Position numbers and translations under genes: made by a program. A DNA stretch of 64,000 nucleotides from the IMG/VR virus record IMGVR_UViG_3300021959_004274, positions 28,188 to 92,187 of that record; one strand, 5' to 3'. Positions 8,516 to 16,114 of this stretch are shown piece by piece. The notes beneath the pieces were generated by a model, which saw only the letters and a program-made list of their open reading frames with translations, was not told the DNA's origin and did not search any database. The stretch comes from a virus. Numbering within the stretch: position 1 is the first letter of the stretch; the number at the start of each line of letters is the position of its first letter.

Positions 8516-9216
8516 TACCAACCTGCCTGCTTTAACATTTCTCTAAGATATTCTGTATCACCTGGATAATCTTTTAATTTTTTATGCCAACGTTCTGGAT
8601 CAATGAAATCATACACAATAGCTAGTTGTTCTTGTGTTAGGTTTTCTAAAAACTCGTGCCCCGAATCACAGTTAAAAATAGTCCAGCCTGTAATCCGTCC
8701 TGCGGTGATTAAATGACATATCTTGTTTGAGTTACCATACCGTAAAAAATGTTCTGTAGGATTGTTTGTGTCGTATGCCCAAGCAACACCTGTTTCTAAT
8801 GCACGTGTTAGTGCATCTGTTGCTGGTTCTTTGTATACCCATTCTTTTAAGAACTCATCATACAGTTTGTCAGTTCCCCAATAGTCTATACGTTTATTTC
8901 CCTTTAATAACCAATCAGCAAAACGTTCTGCGTTAACCACACGTGCATTAACACAATAGTTGCCAAACTTAATAAATGCTTTATAGTATGCAGATGTAGC
9001 AAAGTCGTCAAATGTTTTTTGTTTTGCTGAGCCTTGTGTTAGTTCATAAAAGCGTATAAAGTTTGTAAAGCCAATCCGACTTGCTGGTGTATCTTTATCT
9101 TGGAAACGTTTCTTTTGTTCGCAGACATGCACAGACAGTGTAGACTCTCTGGCAAATGATCTTTCACAATACTTACATTTATAAGTCAGCTTTAATTCGC
9201 TTGTCGTCCCAGCCAT
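8515..9216 (-). CDS. C2HC zinc-finger protein, 233 aa
   Basis: Residues about 10-32 (TYKCKYCERSFARES and then HVCEQ) form a classical zinc-finger pattern, CxxC-x12-H-x-C with conserved Phe, as in C2H2/C2HC fingers of eukaryotic type. The remaining 200 residues are helical, with several Trp and Tyr, and unrecognised. It overlaps the upstream gp62-like gene by 38 nt and is coupled to the polymerase III-like gene, so a DNA-binding role in replication or recombination is plausible but not shown. Confidence 0.6.
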   Translation of the reverse strand: MAGTTSELKLTYKCKYCERSFARESTLSVHVCEQKKRFQDKDTPASRIGFTNFIRFYELTQGSAKQKTFDDFATSAYYKAFIKFGNYCVNARVVNAERFADWLLKGNKRIDYWGTDKLYDEFLKEWVYKEPATDALTRALETGVAWAYDTNNPTEHFLRYGNSNKICHLITAGRITGWTIFNCDSGHEFLENLTQEQLAIVYDFIDPERWHKKLKDYPGDTEYLREMLKQAGW

Positions 9217-9658
9217 GTTCTTTTGCTAGTTCCTTAATATCTTTTGTTGTTAATAATGACAGTTGTAAATCAAGTTCATCTGATTTCATATTTGGATACA
9301 GTTCACTTAAAAACTTTCTTGCTTTATTGTTTGACGTGCCTTCTTTCTTTTTGGCCGCTAACCAATAATGAAACTGATTACCCATCTTAGGACTTACCAC
9401 AGTACACATTAACCATTGTAGTTTTGGATGCTTGTTTAAGTCAAAGAAGTACTTGTTAACTGCCTCGTTAGTTGCTTGTAAATAATATGATTGTAAGTCT
9501 GCACGTCCGCCAACACTGGCTCCGTACCTTAACATTAGGTAAGTAGAAAATTGTTTACGCTCTTCGTCTGTAAACTTATCATAATAGTTTCGATCTTTAC
9601 GATCAAACGCCGCCATTTCATTACCAATGTATAATGGACTTGTTTTATCTGCTGGCAT
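9179..9658 (-). CDS. 62: Clamp loader small subunit-like protein (gp62-like), 159 aa
   Basis: Helical protein, with a pattern I associate with marine gp62: a central region where a KHPKLQWLMCTVVSPK segment precedes a FHYWLAAKKKEG segment, and a C-terminal LSLLTTKDIKELAKEHGWDD helix pair. T4 gp62 (187 aa) pairs with gp44 to load the sliding clamp. Neither gp44 nor gp45 is recognised in this window. The neighbourhood (UvsW, zinc-finger, polymerase III-like) fits replication. Call is from pattern memory only. Confidence 0.42.
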   Translation of the reverse strand: MPADKTSPLYIGNEMAAFDRKDRNYYDKFTDEERKQFSTYLMLRYGASVGGRADLQSYYLQATNEAVNKYFFDLNKHPKLQWLMCTVVSPKMGNQFHYWLAAKKKEGTSNNKARKFLSELYPNMKSDELDLQLSLLTTKDIKELAKEHGWDDKRIKADL

Positions 9659-10158
9659 TAGAATACCTTATCGTATTGTACTACTTCACAGTTACGTGAT
9701 ATATCCTTAACAAAATATATACATTCAGGTTCTTTTTCGTCCCCTAATGGTATAGTTAATAGTTGTCCGTTTTTAAGTTTAGGACAATACCAATTAACAT
9801 CATTATACACGTCAACAATTTCTATGTCAAGGAATGTGCTTCTGAATCCTGTTAATGGATTAAACTGAAATGCTTTAAATCCTCTGTCGTTAATTGATGT
9901 TAATGGTAATACTTCTAAATTACCACAGTCAGGCTCACCAATTAATATTTGCCAATCCACTGGCATTTTAATTTCGTAATTACCTATGCGTAATACTAGT
10001 GCAGGACTGTTAAATGATTCTAAAAAGATCAATGGTATCCAATGATGATCTGGGTTGGCTGGATCTGAATTGTCCAGTACACTAAAACGCATATCATCAA
10101 CTTCTTCGGGCAGTTGATCTAATTCATATCTTATGTTATCTAAAGTTAATATTCTCAT
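9658..10158 (-). CDS. Conserved-type marine phage protein, 166 aa
   Basis: Contains SINDRGFKAFQFNPL in the centre, a segment I recall as strongly conserved in uncharacterised proteins of marine T4-like phages, often near core replication genes. The rest is beta-rich with acidic loops (LDQLPEEVDDMRFSVLD). Function unknown. It lies 31 nt after UvsW and is coupled to the gp62-like gene by one base. Confidence 0.6.
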   Translation of the reverse strand: MRILTLDNIRYELDQLPEEVDDMRFSVLDNSDPANPDHHWIPLIFLESFNSPALVLRIGNYEIKMPVDWQILIGEPDCGNLEVLPLTSINDRGFKAFQFNPLTGFRSTFLDIEIVDVYNDVNWYCPKLKNGQLLTIPLGDEKEPECIYFVKDISRNCEVVQYDKVF

Positions 10159-10189
10159 ACTGTTATTGTATAGTCCTGTTTAAGTTTTG

Positions 10190-11650
10190 TCAATCTTGCC
10201 ACTCCGTTTTTTCTACCGTAAATGGATAGTTTGCTTCTCGATAAAATTGTTTACGTTTAGTTAAATGCCTTTTAGCAAATTTACAGGTTGATGTTATATC
10301 CCAAATTTGCACAAAATCTTTATCCTCAGCCTTTCTAATGCCTCGACCAATACTCTGAATAACCCGTACAAAACTTTTACCAGGCTCCACAAGCACCAAA
10401 TTGAAAATCCGAGGAATGTTAATACCAACAGCGGCAACACCATAAGTAGCAACAATAACTCTATCGTCCATTGTGGCCACTTCGTCATAGGATTCCTTTC
10501 TATCATTTGCTTTAGTTCCTCCTGAAACAAACACTGATCCAGGTATAAGTTCTGTTAAACGTTTACCTGGTGCTATACGATCTACAAGAATAAGTGTATT
10601 GCCTGACTCTTTAATTGAGTTAATTAGCCCAGCAATATACTTCATGCGGTCTTCTGTTTCTAGTAGATAACGTAATTCACTTTGATAATCTCTGTATTCA
10701 ACGTGATCAACTAACTGTACAATATTAACATGACAGTTTGCCAACACTCCTTCTTGCTGTAGTTCATTTGCACTCAGTCTACCAATAACCTCACCTAAAC
10801 TACATTTCAAACTCATAAACTCATATTCTTCTTTGGGTACTGTACCAGTTAATCCCCAACGTATAGGAACATGTGACATTGGTCCTGTTAATAATGTTCT
10901 AAGTGCATCCGCTTTGGCCATGTGTACTTCATCTACCATGACACAGACTACGTCATGTAAAAACTCATCTATTGTGATATCAATATCTTTAGCACGAGTT
11001 TTCTTCATCATAATGTTTAGACTCTGCCAAGTACAAATAGTATGTGTCTTGCCAAACTCTTTACGATCACCAAAGAACACACCTACGTCTAATCCCATGT
11101 TAATGTAATCTTCTTCAGTTTGCGTGACTAGACTTTTATTTGGAACAATAACTATTGTACGACCATGTGCTTCACATCTATGACTTAGCACAGCAGTGAT
11201 TAAAGTTTTACCTGCACCTGTGGCTACTTCTTGTATGCACTGTGGATTTTCTAAGAACTTATTAACTATCTCAACTTGATAGTCACGTAACATGATTGGT
11301 TGGCCTTTAGCAGGATGGTTAGGTGGCCAAACATAGTCTGCATAACTATCTTCTTTAACTTTTTCAAATCCATAGTTAGTTGAATAGTCACGGATGTCTT
11401 CTAGTTCAATATCATAATTAAACTCTTCTAATACAGGAATAATATCTGGCAATAGGTTAACATAAGTTGATCCACCTAGTTGAAAGAACCCTACCTTACC
11501 ATCCCATCGTCCTAGTCTCACTGCTGGCATATATCTAGCACCTGGGACTTCGTATTTGAATTTATTGGTCAGCGTTTTACGAGCGTCAAGTTCAAGACCT
11601 TCAATCTTTACATTAACTTCATCACGGACTATGATTTTACAATTTCGCAT
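10190..11650 (-). CDS. uvsW: UvsW-type SF2 DNA helicase
   Basis: ATP-dependent helicase that remodels R-loops, forks and recombination intermediates and in T4 shifts replication from origin to recombination mode. Seen: an N-terminal domain (about 1-110) of the UvsW type with GRWDGKVGFF, Walker A ATGAGKT at 143-149, DEVH at 240-243, GLTGTVP (motif III) and an Arg-rich motif VI (IQSIGRGIRK). Length 486 aa matches T4 UvsW. Upstream are TATACT and TATAAT-like hexamers within 25 nt of the ATG, no clear -35 box and no clear RBS. Confidence 0.93.
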   Translation of the reverse strand: MRNCKIIVRDEVNVKIEGLELDARKTLTNKFKYEVPGARYMPAVRLGRWDGKVGFFQLGGSTYVNLLPDIIPVLEEFNYDIELEDIRDYSTNYGFEKVKEDSYADYVWPPNHPAKGQPIMLRDYQVEIVNKFLENPQCIQEVATGAGKTLITAVLSHRCEAHGRTIVIVPNKSLVTQTEEDYINMGLDVGVFFGDRKEFGKTHTICTWQSLNIMMKKTRAKDIDITIDEFLHDVVCVMVDEVHMAKADALRTLLTGPMSHVPIRWGLTGTVPKEEYEFMSLKCSLGEVIGRLSANELQQEGVLANCHVNIVQLVDHVEYRDYQSELRYLLETEDRMKYIAGLINSIKESGNTLILVDRIAPGKRLTELIPGSVFVSGGTKANDRKESYDEVATMDDRVIVATYGVAAVGINIPRIFNLVLVEPGKSFVRVIQSIGRGIRKAEDKDFVQIWDITSTCKFAKRHLTKRKQFYREANYPFTVEKTEWQD

Positions 11651-11666
11651 ATTATATATTATATAG

Positions 11667-11708
11667 TATAAAAGGTGAAAGGCACACTATTTTGGTAATG
11701 TGCCTTTC
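11667..11708 (-). terminator. Probable terminator after the AAA ATPase gene
   Basis: A perfect 10 bp stem (11677-11686 with 11699-11708, GAAAGGCACA/TGTGCCTTTC) with a 12 nt loop, followed on the minus strand by ACCTTTTA. Only four consecutive T, so a moderate-strength terminator is likely. It lies just upstream of the uvsW start region. Confidence 0.5.
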
Positions 11709-11710
11709 CA

Positions 11711-11750
11711 TAGTCAGTTAGAAAGTGTTAGGAGCGAAACTAACTGACTA
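11711..11750. repeat. 11 bp inverted repeat between the AAA ATPase and uvsW
   Basis: TAGTCAGTTAG at 11711-11721 is repeated inverted at 11740-11750, around an 18 nt loop. It lies 5 nt past the stop of the AAA ATPase gene and before the terminator hairpin, so an early transcript would carry two consecutive stem-loops. Confidence 0.6.
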
Positions 11751-11754
11751 AAAA

Positions 11755-12567
11755 CTATGCCGCCCTGCGTTTCATACAAGTTACTTCTGCCATCTCACGC
11801 CAGTTGTTTTGTGATACCTTGCGTAAGTCAGCAACTTTAAGGGCCATACGTAAACTTACTTCATTTAACTTCTCGCAGTTTTCTGTTAAGAAGTCTAAGA
11901 TTTCTTCTTGCTGTATACCTGATAAATCATAATCTTTAAACAGAGCACCAGTACCAGCAATCTGTTTAATACGTAATAGTTTATCACGCATAGTGTCTAA
12001 TGTCAAGTCTAAGTAGTGACATCTTGATTGAACTGCTTCTAAATGGTCTTGTAACTTTTTACTTTTAACATTGTTAAATTTAACGTTAGTGATAAAAATT
12101 GCTGAACCTTCAAAGTTAAATGTGTCAGGAACACCTTCGTTGCGTAGTTTGTATGAATCTGTGTTCCAGCATATCTTACGTGTCTTCTTACTATCAAGTG
12201 CGGCCTTAATAATGTTCAATGATAATTCATCTTGTAACACTGAGTCGCAGTCGTCAAACACTAAAACATTATCTTTTTCTTTGTAGTTGAATAGTTTACA
12301 GTATAGACCAATAGCACTCATAGCACCTTTAACAACATCATATGGCTTTGGCCTAGATCCTAGTTCGCTGTATATTCCAGCTTTTTCTAACTGCTGTTCA
12401 ACACCATATGATTTACCAACTCCTGGAGGGCCTACTACAATCATAGCTCTGATATCACCGTTGATGCAGGCTTTGGTCATTTCGTCTAGGATGTTGAATC
12501 TTTTGGAAATACGTTCGATGATTTGCTCATCTGTTTCTTTTGTAAATTTTATTGTCTTTGCTGACAT
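11755..12567 (-). CDS. AAA family ATPase, 270 aa
   Basis: Walker A GPPGVGKS at 46-53, Walker B NVLVFDDCDS near 100-109, a sensor-1-like FITNVKF and a possible arginine finger (AVQSRCHY). The C-terminal 80 residues form a helical lid. Related ATPases are found in marine T4-like phages without a fixed role; it is not an obvious gp44, since clamp-loader motifs such as SRC are only partly met. It is transcribed from a near-consensus sigma70 promoter (12601-12629) with an AAGGAGCG ribosome binding site, so expected early. Confidence 0.7.
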   Translation of the reverse strand: MSAKTIKFTKETDEQIIERISKRFNILDEMTKACINGDIRAMIVVGPPGVGKSYGVEQQLEKAGIYSELGSRPKPYDVVKGAMSAIGLYCKLFNYKEKDNVLVFDDCDSVLQDELSLNIIKAALDSKKTRKICWNTDSYKLRNEGVPDTFNFEGSAIFITNVKFNNVKSKKLQDHLEAVQSRCHYLDLTLDTMRDKLLRIKQIAGTGALFKDYDLSGIQQEEILDFLTENCEKLNEVSLRMALKVADLRKVSQNNWREMAEVTCMKRRAA

Positions 12568-12600
12568 ATTCGCTCCTTAATATGTTTACCTAACTTTAAT

Positions 12601-12629
12601 AGTATAAGATCTTAGTAATTAATTGTCAA
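12601..12629 (-). promoter_or_regulatory. Early sigma70 promoter for the AAA ATPase gene
   Basis: Minus strand reads TTGACA (12624-12629), a 17 nt spacer and TATACT (12601-12606). The leader contains a 16-mer (plus strand AATATGTTTACCTAAC, 12579-12594) that is repeated exactly in the leader of the gene at 13472. Confidence 0.8.
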
Positions 12630-12798
12630 CCGTTTTCATTACTTTTTCTTTAATTAGATCTAATATATCTTCTAGATCGTTAGCATCAATGCTGATACCC
12701 ATTTGAGTTAACTGTTGATCTAACTTGGTAATATTATCTATGGACACTTCTTCAACTTGTGCCCATAGATTTTGATTTATATATTCTTCGTAACTCAT
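12619..12798 (-). CDS. Hypothetical small acidic protein, 59 aa
   Basis: The ATG at 12798 is chosen because it follows the upstream stop by one base; a longer frame to 12939 would overlap the upstream gene. Sequence MSYEEYINQNLWAQVEEV then helical and acidic to the end. No family recognised. Its 3' end overlaps the -35 region of the promoter for the AAA ATPase. Confidence 0.5.
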   Translation of the reverse strand: MSYEEYINQNLWAQVEEVSIDNITKLDQQLTQMGISIDANDLEDILDLIKEKVMKTVDN

Positions 12799-12799
12799 A

Positions 12800-13150
12800 C
12801 TACCACCATGAATTGTAATAAACTTTTCTGCCACCAGCAAGTTCACCCCTGGCTTCTGCAATAAAAGCCAAGTCTTGATCTTTGTAGTATTCGTCTGCTG
12901 GACCGCCAAAGAAGAAGCCTTGTGTTTCTGGAAGATCACGCATTAGAACAGAGTTCTCTAACAACTCAAGATCGTCAAGTGTTAGTTCAACTTCAACACA
13001 ATTAAAACTATCTTCTGTGTTGCCAGTTTTAGCTCTCCATAACTTTTCCATAAAGCCATGTAAGTTAGGATGCTTTCTCCAGTAACTAATTTCTCTAGAT
13101 TTTTTACTAGTTGTTTTTGCTCGACTGTATGCTGTCATATCTAAACCCAT
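12800..13150 (-). CDS. Conserved MGLDM-type phage protein, 116 aa
   Basis: The start at 13150 has a good RBS (AAGGAG). Features: the N-terminal MGLDMTAYSRAK, WRKHPNLHGFMEKLW, SFNCVEVELTLDDLE, LPETQGFFFG, and a C-terminal KVYYNSWW. I recall this pattern in a widespread family of small phage and bacterial proteins, sometimes mislabelled phosphoglycerate kinase; its real function is unknown. It lies in the early small-gene run behind the promoter at 13507-13535. Confidence 0.65.
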   Translation of the reverse strand: MGLDMTAYSRAKTTSKKSREISYWRKHPNLHGFMEKLWRAKTGNTEDSFNCVEVELTLDDLELLENSVLMRDLPETQGFFFGGPADEYYKDQDLAFIAEARGELAGGRKVYYNSWW

Positions 13151-13160
13151 AACTGTCTCC

Positions 13161-13472
13161 TTATCTATATAAGTGGCCTGAACCACAATTATTTTCTAAG
13201 TAATCAATGTCTTTATACAAGTTAAATCTAACCCCTTTTGCTGGTGCATTCCAACCTGCTGGTTTGTAAACGTCGCCTGTTGTTTTTTCAATAAAAGCAA
13301 CAACGCTACGTGATTCAAGTTCGCCGTTATCTTCAACATAACCGTCAACTATTTTAATATACTTGCGACCTTCTTGTGCGGCAAATCCTCTTTTTACGTG
13401 AGTGAGTCCTTGACTATCAAAGTCACGTTGTAAACCTGCTATGTATCTGTCAATTAATTTGTTTAAGTCCAC
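13161..13472 (-). CDS. Conserved-type small phage protein, 103 aa
   Basis: GTG start at 13472 with AGGAGCG 4-10 nt upstream. Mixed alpha/beta protein with a central SRSVVAFIEKTTGDVYKPAGW segment typical of an early phage family of unknown function. It is served by a strong sigma70 promoter at 13507-13535. Its stop precedes the RBS of the next gene by a few bases. Confidence 0.65.
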   Translation of the reverse strand: MDLNKLIDRYIAGLQRDFDSQGLTHVKRGFAAQEGRKYIKIVDGYVEDNGELESRSVVAFIEKTTGDVYKPAGWNAPAKGVRFNLYKDIDYLENNCGSGHLYR

Positions 13473-13506
13473 GTTTCGCTCCTAAATATGTTTACCTAAC
13501 AATAAT

Positions 13507-13535
13507 ACTATAGCAAATTTGGATTTTTTGGTCAA
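13507..13535 (-). promoter_or_regulatory. Early sigma70 promoter
   Basis: Minus strand TTGACC (13530-13535), 17 nt, TATAGT (13507-13512). Its -35 box overlaps the stop codon of the 45 aa gene upstream. The leader shares a 16-mer with that of the AAA ATPase gene. Confidence 0.8.
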
Positions 13536-13669
13536 CCAAAATATAGGTGATATACTAGTGTACCCACAGTAAAATAAACGCCAACTATTGCACAGATAAG
13601 TCCGTGTTCTAATGTATTAAATTTTTGTATTAAACGCTCGTATGCTACTTGGTCTGCTGTTTTCTTCAT
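13532..13669 (-). CDS. Small membrane protein, 45 aa
   Basis: Short gene with ATG at 13669, RBS AAGGAG and its own consensus promoter. A basic/polar N-terminus (MKKTADQVAYERLIQKFN) is followed by one hydrophobic segment (LICAIVGVYFTVGTLVYHLYFG) that fits a single membrane span. The combination of an exact-consensus early promoter, RBS and membrane span suggests a real early protein acting on the host envelope; its target is unknown. Confidence 0.65.
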   Translation of the reverse strand: MKKTADQVAYERLIQKFNTLEHGLICAIVGVYFTVGTLVYHLYFG

Positions 13670-13702
13670 AGGTTCTCCTTAATTTATTAGTTTATATCCA
13701 TA

Positions 13703-13731
13703 ATTATAGACTATTCTGTATTTTTTGTCAA
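13703..13731 (-). promoter_or_regulatory. Early sigma70 promoter, full consensus
   Basis: Minus strand TTGACA (13726-13731), 17 nt spacer, TATAAT (13703-13708). Directs the 45 aa membrane protein gene and probably the run of small genes downstream. Confidence 0.85.
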
Positions 13732-13773
13732 GAGAAAAGACTATATATTGTGTGTTTAAGGGGTAATATTCAT

Positions 13774-13800
13774 AAAAAAAGCACTACATTTAGTAGTGCT
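13774..13800 (-). terminator. Rho-independent terminator after the 220 aa virion gene
   Basis: Minus strand stem AGCACTAC/GTAGTGCT (13780-13800) with a 5 nt loop followed by seven T. It separates the late transcript of the 13842-14504 gene from the early promoter at 13703-13731. Confidence 0.8.
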
Positions 13801-13810
13801 TCTTCTATTT

Positions 13811-13826
13811 TAGCTCAGTGGTAGAG
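13811..13826 (+). other. tRNA D-arm-like sequence fragment
   Basis: TAGCTCAGTGGTAGAG matches the tRNA position 8-23 consensus exactly. No anticodon arm or TTCGA T-arm follows within 80 nt, so this is not a tRNA gene. It may be a relic of one or chance. It lies between the terminator and the stop codon of the 220 aa gene. Confidence 0.4.
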
Positions 13827-13841
13827 TTTGTTACGGATAAA

Positions 13842-14504
13842 TTAAAAAGCTGGATCGTATGCCCAAGTTGGAATAGTTAAATTGGCTGTCATTGTTAATG
13901 TTTCGCCATTACCAACTATTGGCCACATACCTTCAGGTGTTACATCATATGCTTCACCGTTAAGTTGACCATTCGATAAAGTTTTATCTACTCGCATAAA
14001 GTGAGTTAAATCTTCACCTTCTTCTTCGTTAGCAACCATAATTACTGGTGCGTCTACTGTTGGTTGTGATGTACCTGCTAATAATTTATTATAAACTTCA
14101 GTACCTAATCTTGTTTCTCCAACAGTGTTAGCGATGTATGCTTGATCTTCTGCCGAAAATGGTACTGACCAGTCATCACCGTTTGCTTTTGCTTTGTCAA
14201 GAAAGTAACTTAATGGAATAGTAACATTTGGATGTCCTACACCATTACATTCTAATTTACCTAATCCTAAATCAGCTGTATCATCTGTGCCTGTAACTGT
14301 AACTTCCCAGGATGTATCGCCTGATACTGCTTCGTCTAACTCAAACGAAAATAATTCGTTTTCAGGTTTGTCGCCATCTGTGTGTGCGTCAGTATCTGCA
14401 GTTACCGCGCCATTATAGACTTCGACTCCTCCTACTGTGACCACTACATTTAGTGATCCGGATGCGTCATGAGCACATCCATATTGTTTAAAAGTTCTTG
14501 CCAT
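13842..14504 (-). CDS. Probable virion protein, 220 aa
   Basis: Monocistronic late gene: late box at 14542-14549, GGAG ribosome binding site, and terminator at 13774-13800. Its isolation suggests high expression. Sequence is acidic and beta-rich (LNVVVTVGGVEVYNGAV, TSWEVTVTGTDDTADLG) with Asp/Gly/Thr-rich loops, as in capsid decoration or surface proteins. No family recognised; virion role is inferred. Confidence 0.55.
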   Translation of the reverse strand: MARTFKQYGCAHDASGSLNVVVTVGGVEVYNGAVTADTDAHTDGDKPENELFSFELDEAVSGDTSWEVTVTGTDDTADLGLGKLECNGVGHPNVTIPLSYFLDKAKANGDDWSVPFSAEDQAYIANTVGETRLGTEVYNKLLAGTSQPTVDAPVIMVANEEEGEDLTHFMRVDKTLSNGQLNGEAYDVTPEGMWPIVGNGETLTMTANLTIPTWAYDPAF

Positions 14505-14540
14505 TTTTTAATCTCCGTATTTAAGCATGCCTTGCTACGT

Positions 14541-15260
14541 TTATTTATCTTTCTGCCAGTATTCAATTAAATTATTGTTTATTTCGTGTGGTTTAGGATC
14601 TCCGTGAAATACTACAATACTGGTATCAACATCTAACTTAATATCTATTTCGTCTTTGTGTGGATATCCTCTTGTTTTAACATCTATTCCTCCATGTAAT
14701 ACTTGCCAGCGATACGATTTTATTTTGTTTTCAGGTAGTTGTCTTTTAGTTTCAACTATTTCAGTATCAATATAATTCTGATCACCGTGATATTGAAACA
14801 TTATTCGATCTGAATTATCTTTAAATTTAGTCCAGACATGTTCATAGTTAGTAGTATCAAACACCATAACACTAGAATTAATGGCTCGTCTATGAGGTTT
14901 CCATATACATTTAAAGTCTCTAACAGCCCAGAAGTTTTGCATTGACAGTTTACTCATCCAGTCTAGGTTACCTGTAATAATAACATCAAGGTCCATATAG
15001 ATAATAGGACCTGCGTACAGTTTAGGATTGAATAATTGTGTTTTGTACCACCAGGCCTTTTTTGGACCTTCGCTGTTCTGTGATGTTAGTGTGTGTTTTA
15101 TATATTTGTTAGGAACATCACGTTCTTGTTCTGTCCAAACATGAAAGCGTATGGGATTAGAAACATTACGTTGAATACTGTCGTGCAGTATATCAACATA
15201 GTCCCAACTATAATAATTGCCGTGTATTAAACAGCCAAAGTCTATTACTCTATCGCCCAT
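14541..15260 (-). CDS. GT-A type glycosyltransferase, 239 aa
   Basis: Carries IIYMDLDVIITG with the metal-binding DxD (D90, D92), a substrate-facing KKAWWYKTQLF segment before it, and a C-terminal VVFHGDPKPHE similar to the HGxxKPW end of glycosyltransferase family 8 proteins. So it likely moves a sugar from a nucleotide sugar to an acceptor. Overlaps the upstream GT-B-like gene by 16 nt. The acceptor is unknown: virion protein, DNA base or host glycan. Confidence 0.72.
   Translation of the reverse strand: MGDRVIDFGCLIHGNYYSWDYVDILHDSIQRNVSNPIRFHVWTEQERDVPNKYIKHTLTSQNSEGPKKAWWYKTQLFNPKLYAGPIIYMDLDVIITGNLDWMSKLSMQNFWAVRDFKCIWKPHRRAINSSVMVFDTTNYEHVWTKFKDNSDRIMFQYHGDQNYIDTEIVETKRQLPENKIKSYRWQVLHGGIDVKTRGYPHKDEIDIKLDVDTSIVVFHGDPKPHEINNNLIEYWQKDK
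14542..14549 (-). promoter_or_regulatory. T4-type late promoter, GATAAATA
   Basis: Minus strand GATAAATA, 38 nt before the ATG at 14504. It overlaps the stop codon of the upstream glycosyltransferase gene. Confidence 0.65.
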
Positions 15261-16096
15261 TGTAGTCTATTGTACCAAACACCATTTTTAATTTCATCCA
15301 CTGTATATTCTGTATGTGCTATTTCAACGTACCATTGTGTTCTATCTGGAATAACAGGATCGTCTAAGTCAGTGTACTTATTACTACATGGATAGGCTAG
15401 ACTAGTTTCATCAACAATAACTGGACAGCCCTGTATCAAACTTTGTACAGCAGGTCCTGCTGAATTATAGTTTACTGTTGCCCAATAGTTAAATTTAAGA
15501 TCAAAGTCATCATAGGTATCGGATAATTTTTGAGGTGTTTCAAATTGATAATCTAAAAACTCTGTTCTATCAAACACTGATCTAGGATGTGGCCTAATAA
15601 CCATGGGTCTATCTGTGTGCTGTTCAATTGTTTGTATTTCTTCTTGTAACCAATGTTCTATACCGTGTAGTTCGCTTACTTGTTCACTTTTAGCGTGTTG
15701 TAGACAAATTAGTATAGGTTCTTTAGCATAGTGTCTACGCTGTGGTGCTAGTTCCGGTAAGCCTAGTTTCTTTGGTCTATCCCAATCTAAATTAACAGTA
15801 TGTCCGTAATGACCTTGTGCTGTGATGTGGTTTACGGCTACTTTCCAGGTAAAGTTGCGTTGTAGGGCGCCTACTTCAAGGATTAGACATGGTTTATTAA
15901 GGTTTTTGAAGTGCTGATAAACATCATAGTTGCCACGCATACGACCTGCCCATAAGCAAGACCATATAACGGCTATGTCTGCATTTAAATCGTTTTCAAC
16001 TATTCTGTAATGTTTCTTTGCACTCTCTAAGAATGCTTCTATGACCGGCTTTGAGTTTAAACTACAATAGTCCGGAAAATACGTAAGTGTTTTCAT
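15245..16096 (-). CDS. GT-B-like sugar transferase paralog 1, 284 aa
   Basis: The start at 16096 (MKTLTYFPDYCSLN) is used because the frame upstream runs into the divergent gene. The C-terminal part has MVIRPHPRS, then TVNYNSAGPAVQSLIQGCPVI and a CSN cluster, a layout that resembles capsule polysaccharide (KpsS/KpsC-like) transferases. The same C-terminal block is in the proteins at 16944 and 17873. N-terminal LNADIAVIWSCLWAGRM looks like a Rossmann half-domain. Acts presumably on the same glycan as its neighbours. Confidence 0.6.
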   Translation of the reverse strand: MKTLTYFPDYCSLNSKPVIEAFLESAKKHYRIVENDLNADIAVIWSCLWAGRMRGNYDVYQHFKNLNKPCLILEVGALQRNFTWKVAVNHITAQGHYGHTVNLDWDRPKKLGLPELAPQRRHYAKEPILICLQHAKSEQVSELHGIEHWLQEEIQTIEQHTDRPMVIRPHPRSVFDRTEFLDYQFETPQKLSDTYDDFDLKFNYWATVNYNSAGPAVQSLIQGCPVIVDETSLAYPCSNKYTDLDDPVIPDRTQWYVEIAHTEYTVDEIKNGVWYNRLQWAIE

Positions 16097-16101
16097 ATGT
16101 G

Positions 16102-16109
16102 TGTAAATA
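16102..16109 (+). promoter_or_regulatory. Possible late promoter, TGTAAATA, predicted leaderless
   Basis: TGTAAATA on the plus strand, then exactly 5 nt to the ATG at 16115. One mismatch from TATAAATA; the spacing is the same as in the other leaderless candidates. Confidence 0.45.
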
Positions 16110-16114
16110 CTTAT

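Noticed and set aside
10294-10530. Minus-strand 78 aa frame with hydrophobic stretch inside uvsW
   Set aside because: Out-of-frame overlap within the helicase gene without RBS.
11726-11758. Plus-strand TTAGGAGCGAAA followed by an ATG at 11756
   Set aside because: Looks like an RBS plus start, but the frame is short and antisense to the AAA ATPase 3' end.
12799-12939. Long form of the 59 aa gene starting at 12939
   Set aside because: It would overlap the MGLDM gene by 140 nt; the start at 12798 fits the operon spacing.
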